DNA of 33,389 bases. Source: Raineyella sp964402325. Its GTDB lineage: Bacteria > Actinomycetota > Actinomycetes > Propionibacteriales > Propionibacteriaceae. The position numbers were made by a program, and so were the translations under genes. Below the pieces are notes generated by a model. It saw only the letters and a list, made by a program, of their open reading frames with translations. It searched no databases and was not told where the DNA came from. Shown here one piece after another: positions 1-9,560 of this stretch; position 1 is the first letter of the stretch; the number at the start of each line of letters is the position of its first letter. The stretch lies in NCBI GenBank assembly GCA_964402325.1, contig CAYOBI010000026.1, positions 1 to 33,389 on the forward strand, given 5' to 3'.

Positions 1-473
1 CGGCAGGCGGTGTTGTAGAGGAACGCCAGCAGGGTCGACATGGCGGTCAGGATCACCACGTTCAGCACCGAGAGCAGGATCGTCAGACCCATCGTCTTGG
101 ACAGCCCGAAGTAGTCCTGGATCCGGAACGACTGGGTCTCGCCGGGCGACAGCAGCAGCGCGCCGACCTGCTCGTTGATCAGGTTGAACACGCCGGAGAC
201 CGAGAGCACCAGCCAGGTGATCAGCACCAGGATCAGCGCCGCGATGCCGAAGGCGATGGAGAAGACGAACGAGGTCTTCATCACCGACCACGGGTCCACG
301 TGGCTGAGCCGCAGGGTGGCCCTCCGGGTCCGCTGCGGCGCCGGGCCGGCGCCCTCCTGGCCGGGGCGGCGGAGGGCCGCGGGGGCCTCGGGCACCCCGG
401 CAGGGCCGTAGAACTCCTCGGTGGACCGCAGCACGGTCTCGTCGACGTCGCCGTCCGGTCGGGCATCACTCAC
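1..473 (-). CDS. DUF3566 transmembrane protein, truncated at the window edge
   Basis: This is the 5' part of a membrane protein; the 3' end lies outside the window. It reads from a GTG at 471-473 that overlaps the gyrA stop by 8 bp (GTGAGTGA). The first 70 or so residues are polar and rich in Pro/Ala/Arg. A conserved-looking stretch follows (LSHVDPWSVMKTSFVFSIAF), then one membrane span, a short extracytoplasmic stretch containing FNLINEQVG, and a second hydrophobic segment near residues 135-155. This matches the DUF3566 family encoded directly after gyrA in many Actinobacteria. Its function is not established; the overlap implies translational coupling to gyrA. The GTG start was chosen because it is in frame and coupled to the gyrA end. 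Family call is confident, function unknown. Confidence 0.85.
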   Translation of the reverse strand, partial: MSDARPDGDVDETVLRSTEEFYGPAGVPEAPAALRRPGQEGAGPAPQRTRRATLRLSHVDPWSVMKTSFVFSIAFGIAALILVLITWLVLSVSGVFNLINEQVGALLLSPGETQSFRIQDYFGLSKTMGLTILLSVLNVVILTAMSTLLAFLYNTAC

Positions 474-3135
474 GGGTGGTCTCCTCGGTCAGGTCCTGGT
501 CGTCGGTCAGGTCGTCCGCGGGCGCCTCGGTGTCGGCACCCTGCGGTGCCTCCCCTTCGGCGTCCCCGGCATCCTCGTCGTCCTCGGCGGTCTCCGGGTT
601 GAGCGCGATGATCGACACCGCGTCGCTGGCGGAGACCCCGACGAACTTCACCCCCATAGTGTCACGCGAGGTGACGGCCACCTCCGAGACAGCGCTCCGT
701 GTCACCTGGCCCGAGGTCTTGATGGCGATCACCTCGTCGCCCTCCTGGACCATCAGGCCGCCGACCAGGCCGCCGCGCTCCGAGTTGAGCTTCATCGCCT
801 TGATGCCGAGACCGCCCCGGCCCTGCAGCCGGTAGTCGCTGACCCGGGACCGCTTGGCGTAGCCCTCGTCGGTCACCGTGAAGACGAACCGGTCGTCCTC
901 GGGATAGTCGTCGCGGACCACCATCATGGTCAGCAGCTCGTCGCCCTCGCGGAACTTCATCCCGGTCACACCCGAGGTGGCCCGGCCCATCGGCCGCAGC
1001 TGCTCGTCGTCGGCGCGGAACCGGATCGCCTGGCCCTTGCGGGAGATCAGCAGCACGTCGTCGACGCCGCGGGCCAGCTCGGCGCCGATCAGCTCGTCGT
1101 CGTCGTCGCGGAAGCTGATCGCGATCACGCCCGCCTGCCGCGGCGAGTCGTACGCCGTCAGCGTGGTCTTCTTCACCAGCCCCTTGCGCGTCGCGAGCAG
1201 CAGGTAGTCCGCCACGTCGTACGACGGGATGGCGAGCACCTGGGCGATCGTCTCCCCCGGCAGGAAGCTCAGCAGGCCGGCCACGTGGCCGCCCTTGGCG
1301 TCCCGGTTGGCCTCCGGCAGCTGCCAGGCCTTGGCCCGGTAGACCCGCCCCATGTTGGTGAAGAACAGGATCCACTGGTGGTTGCTGGTCGCGAAGAGGT
1401 GCGCCACCTCGTCGTCGGCCCGCAGCGTCGCACCCCGGACGCCCTTGCCACCGCGCTTCTGCACCCGGTACTGGTCGGAGCGGGTGCGCTTGGCGTAGCC
1501 ACCGTGGGTGATGGTGACGATGACGTCCTCGTCGGGGATCAGGTCCTCGTCGGACAGGTCACCGTCGGCCGACACGATCCGGGTGCGCCGCTCGTCGCCG
1601 TACTTGTCGACGATCTCCTGCAGCTCGGTCGCGATGATCAGCCGCTGCCGCTCGGGCTTGGCGAGGATGTCGCGGTAGTCGGCGATCCGGGCCTCGATCT
1701 CCTCGAGGGAGTCGATGATCTTCTGCCGCTCCAGGGCCGCCAGCCGGCGCAGCTGCATGTCCAGGATCGCGGTCGCCTGCGCGTCGTCGATCTCCAGCAG
1801 GTCCTTCAGGCCCTCCCGGGCCGCCTCGGTGGTCGCCGAGCGGCGGATCAGTGCGATCACGTCGTCGAGGGCGTCCAGGGCCTTCACCAGGGCGCGGTAG
1901 ATGTGCGCCTGCTCCTCGGCCTTGCGCAGCCGGTACTCGGTCCGGCGCCGGATCACCTCGATCTGGTGGGTGATCCAGTAGGAGATGAACTGGTCGAGCC
2001 GCAGCGTACGCGGGACCTCGTCGACCAGCGCCACCATGTTGCAGCCGAAGGTGTCCTGCAGCTGGGTGTGCTTGTAGAGGTTGTTCATCACCACCCGCGG
2101 CTGGGCGTCGCGCTTCAGCACGATCACCAGCCGCTGGCCGGTACGCGCCGAGGAGTCGTCGCGGATGTCGGCGATCCCGTTCAGCTTGCCGTTGTGCACC
2201 AGCTCGGCGATCTTCAGCGCCAGGTTGTCCGGGTTGCACATGTAGGGCAGCTCGGTGACGACGAGCTGTGTACGGCCCTTCTCGTCCTCCTCGATGTCGA
2301 TCACAGCGCGCATGGTGACCGAGCCGCGGCCGGTCCGATAGGCCTCCTCGATGCCCTTGCGGCCGACGATCAGCGCGCCGAGCGGGAAGTCCGGGCCCTT
2401 GATCCGCTCCATCGCCGCCTCGAGCAGATCCTCCTCGGAGGCCTCGGCGTGCTGCAGCGCCCACTGCACGGCGTCGTTGACCTCGCGCATGTTGTGGGTG
2501 GGGATGTTGGTGGCCATCCCGACCGCGATGCCGGTCGAGCCGTTCACCAGCAGGTTCGGGAACCTGGCCGGCAGCACGGTCGGCTCCATGTCGCGGCCGT
2601 CATAGTTCGGCTGGAAGTCGACGGTGTCCTCATCGATGTCGCGGACCATCTCCATCGACAGCGGCGCCATCTTGCACTCGGTGTAGCGCATCGCGGCGGC
2701 CGGGTCGTTGCCCGGGGAGCCGAAGTTGCCCTGACCGTTGACCAGCGGCGCCCGCATCACCCACGGCTGGGCGAGCCGGACCAGGGTGTCGTAGATGGCG
2801 CTGTCACCGTGCGGGTGGTAGGTGCCCATCACCTCACCGACGACGCGGGCGCACTTGTTCCAGCCACGGTCGGGGCGGTAGCCGCCGTCGTACATCGCGT
2901 ACAGCACACGGCGGTGCACCGGCTTGAGGCCGTCGCGGACGTCGGGCAGGGCGCGCCCGACGATCACCGACATGGCGTAGTCGAGGTAGGACTTCTGGAT
3001 CTCCGCCTCGAGGTCCACCTGCTCGATGTTGCCGGTCTTCGCGGCGACCGCGAGGCCCTGCTGGTCGGCGACCGCCTGCTCGTCCAGCCCGGCCTGGTCC
3101 TGGGGACCCTCGTTCTGCGGGGGGATTTCACTCAT
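466..3135 (-). CDS. gyrA: DNA gyrase subunit A
   Basis: GyrA (889 residues) is the breakage-reunion subunit of the A2B2 gyrase that introduces negative supercoils ahead of the fork. The catalytic tyrosine is Y151 in AAMRYTE. The quinolone-resistance region reads HPHGDSAIYD, with Ser112 and Asp116 at the positions of E. coli S83 and D87, so this is a wild-type-like, susceptible-type allele. The GyrA box needed for DNA wrapping is QKRGGKG near residue 560, followed by the beta-pinwheel C-terminal domain. The last 45 or so residues are very acidic (Asp/Glu-rich). The N-terminal 40 residues are a polar extension, common in actinobacterial GyrA. It starts 16 bp after the gyrB stop, so the two subunits are probably co-transcribed. 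Confidence 0.98.
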   Translation of the reverse strand: MSEIPPQNEGPQDQAGLDEQAVADQQGLAVAAKTGNIEQVDLEAEIQKSYLDYAMSVIVGRALPDVRDGLKPVHRRVLYAMYDGGYRPDRGWNKCARVVGEVMGTYHPHGDSAIYDTLVRLAQPWVMRAPLVNGQGNFGSPGNDPAAAMRYTECKMAPLSMEMVRDIDEDTVDFQPNYDGRDMEPTVLPARFPNLLVNGSTGIAVGMATNIPTHNMREVNDAVQWALQHAEASEEDLLEAAMERIKGPDFPLGALIVGRKGIEEAYRTGRGSVTMRAVIDIEEDEKGRTQLVVTELPYMCNPDNLALKIAELVHNGKLNGIADIRDDSSARTGQRLVIVLKRDAQPRVVMNNLYKHTQLQDTFGCNMVALVDEVPRTLRLDQFISYWITHQIEVIRRRTEYRLRKAEEQAHIYRALVKALDALDDVIALIRRSATTEAAREGLKDLLEIDDAQATAILDMQLRRLAALERQKIIDSLEEIEARIADYRDILAKPERQRLIIATELQEIVDKYGDERRTRIVSADGDLSDEDLIPDEDVIVTITHGGYAKRTRSDQYRVQKRGGKGVRGATLRADDEVAHLFATSNHQWILFFTNMGRVYRAKAWQLPEANRDAKGGHVAGLLSFLPGETIAQVLAIPSYDVADYLLLATRKGLVKKTTLTAYDSPRQAGVIAISFRDDDDELIGAELARGVDDVLLISRKGQAIRFRADDEQLRPMGRATSGVTGMKFREGDELLTMMVVRDDYPEDDRFVFTVTDEGYAKRSRVSDYRLQGRGGLGIKAMKLNSERGGLVGGLMVQEGDEVIAIKTSGQVTRSAVSEVAVTSRDTMGVKFVGVSASDAVSIIALNPETAEDDEDAGDAEGEAPQGADTEAPADDLTDDQDLTEETTRE

Positions 3136-3151
3136 TGTTCAGTTCTTCCGA

Positions 3152-5185
<2,034 letters not shown>

Positions 5186-5191
5186 TGCTGC

Positions 5192-5218
5192 ATCCTACCG
5201 CACCGGGTCGCGTGGCAA
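5192..5218 (-). promoter_or_regulatory. Putative gyrB promoter, possibly leaderless
   Basis: On the minus strand TAGGAT (5197-5192) looks like a sigma-70 type -10 element. TTGCCA (5218-5213) could be the -35, with a short 15-nt spacer. The gyrB GTG begins 6 nt after the -10, so transcription would start at or next to the start codon. Inference from sequence only. Confidence 0.45.
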
Positions 5219-5296
5219 GGGTCACACACGCGTCCAGAGGGCCCTGGAGGGCGCTCTGGAGCGCCGAGGAGGTCATTCGCGGGGGTGACCACGTCG

Positions 5297-5326
5297 GCGG
5301 GTGATCGGATCGCCAGAATCACCCGC
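5297..5326. repeat. Inverted repeat between dciA and gyrB
   Basis: Nine-base arms GCGGGTGAT (5297-5305) and ATCACCCGC (5318-5326) are separated by 12 nt. It lies 24 bp beyond the dciA stop and 110 bp before gyrB. It could be a weak terminator for the recF-dciA transcript or an operator in the gyrB upstream region. No T-run follows on the minus strand. Confidence 0.35.
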
Positions 5327-5349
5327 ACACGACGGGCGGCCGGCGCGTC

Positions 5350-5922
5350 CTAGCCGTACGTGTCGCGCGGTCCGCGGCCCCGGACCCGCAGCCTGCCGTG
5401 GCTCCAGGAGGGGGCGTCCGGCCCCTTCACCACGATCCGGCTGACCACCTCGGAACCGAGCTGCCGGTTCAGCCGGACGATCACCGCCGGCGCGATGCCA
5501 CGCATCTGGACCGCCCAGGCGGTCGACGAGGTCCGCACGGTGAGCACCCCGTCCTGGTACGCCTCGGGGCGGCAGTGCGCCGCGTTGGCGGGGCCGATCA
5601 GCTCGGGCCAGCGGGCCATCAGGGCGTGCACGTCCAGGTCGGTGCGCCAGCCGCGCTCCTCCACCAGCCGGCGCAGCACGTTGCCGATCTGCTGGGGGTC
5701 GCGGTCGTCGGGACGGGCGCCGGAGGACAGTGGTTCGGTCGGGCGGCGGCGTTTGCGGCGCGGGGTGCGCGGCGCGGCGGGGGCGCCGGCGTTGACCTGC
5801 CGGGCGATCCGGCGGGCCAGGTCGAGGCCGTCCGGGTCGGGGGTGGCGACCTCGTCGTCGTGCTCGTGGTCCGGCGGGTCGGAGGGCTCCGCCTCCGGCG
5901 GGTCGGGCGGCTCAGGCGGCAT
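5350..5922 (-). CDS. dciA: DciA-like helicase-loader (DUF721) protein
   Basis: The C-terminal half (about residues 80-185) shows the DUF721/DciA fold pattern: IGNVLRRLVEERGW, then ALMARWPELIGPANAAHCRP, then DGVLTVRTSSTAWAVQMR. DciA is the ancestral loader or partner of the replicative helicase DnaB in bacteria without DnaC/DnaI. The N-terminal 75 residues are a low-complexity Pro/Asp/Glu-rich tail followed by a basic patch (PRRKRRRP), typical of actinobacterial members. Its ATG at 5920-5922 overlaps the recF stop by 11 bp, so it is translationally coupled to recF. Position between recF and gyrB is conserved in Actinobacteria. The role is inferred from family and neighbourhood. Confidence 0.88.
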   Translation of the reverse strand: MPPEPPDPPEAEPSDPPDHEHDDEVATPDPDGLDLARRIARQVNAGAPAAPRTPRRKRRRPTEPLSSGARPDDRDPQQIGNVLRRLVEERGWRTDLDVHALMARWPELIGPANAAHCRPEAYQDGVLTVRTSSTAWAVQMRGIAPAVIVRLNRQLGSEVVSRIVVKGPDAPSWSHGRLRVRGRGPRDTYG

Positions 5923-7069
5923 CGGGGGTCACCTCCCCGTCGGCGACGCGGAACCGCTGGCCGGCCAGCGAGGCCGGCAGGTCCTCGGCGACGGCGGCGG
6001 TGACCAGCACCTGGTCGGCGCCGAGCACGCCGCCGGCGAGCCGGTCGCGCCGGGTGGCGTCCAGTTCGGCGAAGACGTCGTCGAGGATCAGCACCGGCTC
6101 GATCCCGTCGGCCCGCAGCAGGTGGAAGCCGCCCAGCTTCAGGGCCAGGGCGTACGACCAGGACTCGCCGTGGCTGGCGTAGCCCTTGGCCGGCAGGTCA
6201 CCGAGGAAGAGCTCGACGTCGTCGCGGTGCGGCCCGACCAGCGACACCCCGCGGGCGACCTCCTCGGCCCGGCGGTCGGCCATCCGGGCCAGCAGCCGTC
6301 GGCGCAGGTCCTCCCGGTCGGTCGTCGCCGGGACATCGGCGCCGTCGTCGGTGTCCAGCGAGCTGCGGTAGCGGGCGGTCGCGACGTTGTTGGCCGGGGC
6401 GATGTCGGCGTACGCCTGCGCGGTGTGCGGCATCAGCGCGCCGAGGGTGTCGAGGCGGGCCGAGAGCACCTCGGCGCCGATGACGGCCAGCTGGTCGTCC
6501 CAGATCCGCAGGGTGTCCTCGGCGTACGGGTCGGGGGTCCGCCCGGCGCGCCCGGACATCGTCTTCAGCAGGCTGTTGCGCTGCCGCAGCACCTTGTCGT
6601 AGTCGTGGCGCACGCCGGCCATCCGCGGCCAGCGGGTGGCGACCAGCGCGTCCAGGAAGGCCCGCCGGGCGGCCGGGTCGCCCTTGACGATCGCCAGGTC
6701 CTCCGGGGAGAAGACGACCGTGCGCAGGATGCCGAGCAGTTCACGCGGCCGCGACAGCGGCGCCCGGTTGAGCCGGGCCCGGTTGGCCCGGCCGGGGTGG
6801 ATGTCGATCTCCAGCACCAGGGCGCGCTCGTCGTCGCGGCCGGCCCGCACCCGGGCCTTGACGGTGGCCCGCTCGGAGCCGTGCCGCACCAGCGGCAGGT
6901 CGGCGGAGACCCGGTGGGAGCCGAGGGTGGCCAGGTAGTCCACGGCCTCCACCAGGTTCGTCTTGCCCTGGCCGTTGGACCCGACGAAGGTCACCACCCC
7001 CGGCTCCAGGTCGACGTCGACGTACGCGTAGGACCGGAAGTCGGCCAGTGTGAGGTGGTCGACGTACAC
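5912..7069 (-). CDS. recF: DNA replication and repair protein RecF
   Basis: RecF (385 residues) is an SMC-like ABC ATPase that helps load RecA at gapped DNA. It starts VYVDHLTLADFRSY, the usual RecF opening. Walker A is GSNGQGKTNL near residue 35, the ABC signature region is SHGESWSYALALKLG, and Walker B is LILDDVFAELDATRRDRL. The GTG at 7067-7069 was chosen because family members begin with the motif MYVxHL and because it lies 5 bp after the gnd stop. The reading frame stays open further upstream inside gnd, but that extension has no homology to RecF. The end overlaps dciA. Confidence 0.96.
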   Translation of the reverse strand: MYVDHLTLADFRSYAYVDVDLEPGVVTFVGSNGQGKTNLVEAVDYLATLGSHRVSADLPLVRHGSERATVKARVRAGRDDERALVLEIDIHPGRANRARLNRAPLSRPRELLGILRTVVFSPEDLAIVKGDPAARRAFLDALVATRWPRMAGVRHDYDKVLRQRNSLLKTMSGRAGRTPDPYAEDTLRIWDDQLAVIGAEVLSARLDTLGALMPHTAQAYADIAPANNVATARYRSSLDTDDGADVPATTDREDLRRRLLARMADRRAEEVARGVSLVGPHRDDVELFLGDLPAKGYASHGESWSYALALKLGGFHLLRADGIEPVLILDDVFAELDATRRDRLAGGVLGADQVLVTAAVAEDLPASLAGQRFRVADGEVTPDAA

Positions 7070-7074
7070 CAGGC

Positions 7075-7956
7075 TCAGTCGTCCTCGGGGAGCACGGCAT
7101 GCCCGCCGAATTGGTTGCGCAGCGCGGAGATCATCTTCATCGCCGGCGAATCGGCCTGCCGGGAGATGAACCGGGTGTAGAGCGCGGCGCTGATCGCCGG
7201 GGTGGGCACACCGAGCTCCAGGGCGGCCTCGACGGTCCACCGGCCCTCGCCGGAGTCCTGCGCGTAGCCGCGGATGTCGGACAGGTCGGGGTCGTCCTCC
7301 AGTGCGTTGTCGACCAGGTCGAGCAGCCAGGACTTCACCACCGAGCCCTCGCGCCAGGACCGGAAGACGGCCGGCACGTCGGTGACCAGGTCGGCGGTCT
7401 GGAGGAGTTCCCAGCCCTCGGCGTAGGCCTCCATCATGGCGTACTCGATGCCGTTGTGGACCATCTTGGCGAAGTGCCCGGCCCCCACCGGTCCGGCATG
7501 CACGAAGCCGAAGTCGCCGGCCGGCTTGAGCGCCATGAAGTACGGCATCAGCCGCTCCACGACGGCGTTCTCGCCGCCGACCATCAGCGCGTAGCCGTTG
7601 GTCCGGCCCCAGACGCCCCCGGAGACGCCGCAATCGACGAAGGCCACTCCGTGCTCGGCGCAGACCTCGGCCCGGCGCCGGTCGTCGGTGTACTTCGAGT
7701 TGCCGCCGTCGACGACCACGTCACCCTCGGCCAGCAGCGGGACGATCCGGGTCAGCATCCCGTCGATGTACTGGACCGGCAGCATCAGCCAGATCACCCG
7801 CGGCGTCTCCAGCCGGGCGACCAGGTCGGCCGGGTCGGTCGCGTCGCTGAGCTCCTGGTTGAGGTCGTAGCCGACAACCTCGACGCCGGCGCTCCGCCAG
7901 CGTTCCCGCATGTTGCCACCCATGCGGCCCAGGCCCACGAGTCCCAGAGAAGTCAT
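7075..7956 (-). CDS. gnd: 6-phosphogluconate dehydrogenase, short NAD-type (decarboxylating)
   Basis: This 293-residue enzyme oxidatively decarboxylates 6-phosphogluconate to ribulose 5-phosphate. The N-terminal Rossmann motif is GLVGLGRMGGNM. The acidic residue at the end of the second strand (GYDLN) favours NAD+ over NADP+. Substrate and catalytic motifs are VDGGNSKYTDD, CGVSGGVWG and the lysine/histidine region HFAKMVHNGIEYAMMEAY. It belongs to the short GndA/YqeC-like class of about 300 residues rather than the 470-residue class. Its place between dnaN and recF is a recurrent feature in many Actinobacteria although the enzyme has no known replication role. It starts 33 bp after dnaN and ends 5 bp before recF. 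Confidence 0.93.
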   Translation of the reverse strand: MTSLGLVGLGRMGGNMRERWRSAGVEVVGYDLNQELSDATDPADLVARLETPRVIWLMLPVQYIDGMLTRIVPLLAEGDVVVDGGNSKYTDDRRRAEVCAEHGVAFVDCGVSGGVWGRTNGYALMVGGENAVVERLMPYFMALKPAGDFGFVHAGPVGAGHFAKMVHNGIEYAMMEAYAEGWELLQTADLVTDVPAVFRSWREGSVVKSWLLDLVDNALEDDPDLSDIRGYAQDSGEGRWTVEAALELGVPTPAISAALYTRFISRQADSPAMKMISALRNQFGGHAVLPEDD

Positions 7957-7989
7957 GTCGCGTCCGATCCTTGGTCGGTGAGGGGTGTG

Positions 7990-9141
7990 TCAGTCGGGGA
8001 GGCGCATCAGCATGATGACGTGGCGGTAGTCGAGCAGCGGCTCGCCGTCGAGGGCCGCCACGCCGGTCAGCAGACACGGTTTGCCCGGCTGGGTGAAGGA
8101 GAAGTTCACGTACGCCGCGTCCAGCGCGCCGAGGGCGTCGAGCAGGTACTGCGGGTTGAAGCCGGCCGCGGTCATCGGGTCGCCGGTGCTGTCCAGCACC
8201 GCCTCGATCTGCTCCGACGCGTGGGCGTGGTCGCCGCTGGCCGCCTCGAGGGTGACCGAGCCCTCCCCCATCACCATCCGCAGCGGCGAGTTGCGCTCGG
8301 CGACGAGGGCGACGCGCTTGGCGGCGTCGATCAGGTCGGCGGTCGCGCACCGTACGCTCAGGGTGGCCTGGATCTCCATCAGGTGGCGGACCTTCGGGAA
8401 CTCGCCGTCCAGCAGTCGGGTGGTGATCCGGCGCCGGGTGCCGTGCGACTCACCGGCCAGGCCGATGATGCCCTCGCCACTGCCCGGCTGGGACAGCGCG
8501 ATGCTGACCGAGTCACCGCCGGCCATCGACTTCGCCGCCTCGGAGAGCACCTTGGCCGGGACCAGGGCGTTGCCGCGGAAGTCGGACCGGGCCGGGGTCC
8601 AGCCGAGCTCCTTGAGGGCCATCCGGTAGCGGTCGGTGGCGAGCATCGACAGCGTCTCCCCGTCGATCTCGACCCGGACGCCGGTGAAGATCGGCAGCAG
8701 CTCGTCCCGACCCGCCGCGACGGCGACCTGGGAGACCGCGCCGGCGAGGTCGTCGCTGGCGACGGTGCCGGTCTCGGTCGGCATCGCCGGCAGCACCGGG
8801 TAGTCGTCGGTCGGCAGCAGCTGCAGGGTGAAGTGCGCGCTGCCGCAGGTGAGCTCCATCGAGGCGTCCGAGGTGTCGACGGCGACGGTGGCGTGCGGCA
8901 GCGACCGGGTGATGTCGGCGAGCAGCCGGCCGGAGACCAGGGCGATGCCCTCGTCGTGCACGACGGCGGGCAGGTCGACGCGGGCCGAGGTCTCGTAGTC
9001 GAAGCTCGAGAGCACCAGCGACTCGCCCTCGGCGTGGATCATCAGGCCGGCCAGGATCGGGATCGACGGACGCGTCGGCAGGCTGCGGGCGACCCAGGCA
9101 ACGGACTCCGCCAACACGTCGCGGTCGACTTCGAACTTCAC
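7990..9141 (-). CDS. dnaN: DNA polymerase III sliding clamp beta subunit
   Basis: DnaN (383 residues) forms the ring-shaped dimer that tethers DNA polymerase III and many repair partners to DNA. The protein starts VKFEVDRDVLAESVAW and shows three clamp domains of about 120-130 residues each. Family landmarks include PILAGLMIHAEG, ATDRYRMALKEL in the middle domain and the C-terminal MLMRLPD, which resembles the usual end MPMRL. The GTG at 9139-9141 is preceded by AGGAGG (9151-9146) with a 4-nt spacer. The frame stays open upstream into oriC, but that extension is not part of the family. It lies directly left of oriC and is transcribed away from it. Confidence 0.97.
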   Translation of the reverse strand: MKFEVDRDVLAESVAWVARSLPTRPSIPILAGLMIHAEGESLVLSSFDYETSARVDLPAVVHDEGIALVSGRLLADITRSLPHATVAVDTSDASMELTCGSAHFTLQLLPTDDYPVLPAMPTETGTVASDDLAGAVSQVAVAAGRDELLPIFTGVRVEIDGETLSMLATDRYRMALKELGWTPARSDFRGNALVPAKVLSEAAKSMAGGDSVSIALSQPGSGEGIIGLAGESHGTRRRITTRLLDGEFPKVRHLMEIQATLSVRCATADLIDAAKRVALVAERNSPLRMVMGEGSVTLEAASGDHAHASEQIEAVLDSTGDPMTAAGFNPQYLLDALGALDAAYVNFSFTQPGKPCLLTGVAALDGEPLLDYRHVIMLMRLPD

Positions 9142-9174
9142 TGGGCCTCCTGGGGGGATCGTCGTGGCCACCTG

Positions 9175-9180
9175 ATCATA
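9175..9180 (-). promoter_or_regulatory. dnaN: Candidate dnaN -10 element
   Basis: TATGAT reads 9180 to 9175 on the minus strand, 33 nt upstream of the dnaN GTG and upstream of its AGGAGG ribosome-binding site. A good -35 at 17 nt is not evident; TTGGCC sits at a 21-nt spacing. Assigned as a probable -10 only. Confidence 0.4.
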
Positions 9181-9524
9181 TCGACTGTGCCGCCCCGCGC
9201 AGGCCAATGAGCCGCGGCTGATCGCTGCTCCGGTGGCCGGTCCGCTCCGGCCCTGCTGCTTCGAATCGTCATCGAGATATCTGGATACAGCAGTAGTAAC
9301 AGGTCGTGTGGATACTGTGGAGAACTCACATCCTTCCTGGTCAGCCGTCGAATGACCGTCCACAGGCTCGGTGGACCACTCCAAATCACATGGGTGGAAG
9401 ATGTGGACGTACGGATCGGCCGCCCACCGGGATCCTCATCCTGTCCGCAGGGGGAACGGGGGCTGTCCACCCTTGTCCACAGGCTCGTCCACACTGTTGA
9501 CAAGACGAGATCGGGCAAGAAGAA

Positions 9525-9546
9525 GCCCCCGGGAGGTCCCGGGGGC
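9525..9546 (-). terminator. Rho-independent terminator of dnaA
   Basis: Arms GCCCCCGGGA (9525-9534) and TCCCGGGGGC (9537-9546) form a strong hairpin 15 bp beyond the dnaA stop. On the minus strand it is followed by the T-rich TTCTTCTT. It would stop dnaA transcription before it runs into oriC. Confidence 0.85.
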
Positions 9547-9560
9547 GGTACGACGGTCGG

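Larger units (their letters stand above)
9142..9560. other. oriC: Chromosomal replication origin oriC (dnaA-dnaN intergenic region)
   Basis: This 419-bp non-coding gap between dnaA and dnaN carries many DnaA-box-like 9-mers. Plus strand: CCGTCCACA 9356-9364, CTGTCCGCA 9441-9449, CTGTCCACC 9463-9471, the perfect actinobacterial box TTGTCCACA 9473-9481, and TCGTCCACA 9485-9493. Minus strand: GTATCCACA 9315-9307, TTCTCCACA 9324-9316, ACGTCCACA 9410-9402. The 13-mer GTCCACAGGCTCG occurs at 9358-9370 and 9475-9487. The stretch 9265-9315 is visibly AT-richer than its surroundings and is a candidate unwinding element. DnaA bound at the boxes would open the duplex there. The dnaN promoter also lies in this gap. 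The box matches are seen; the origin function is inferred from conserved location. Confidence 0.92.
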
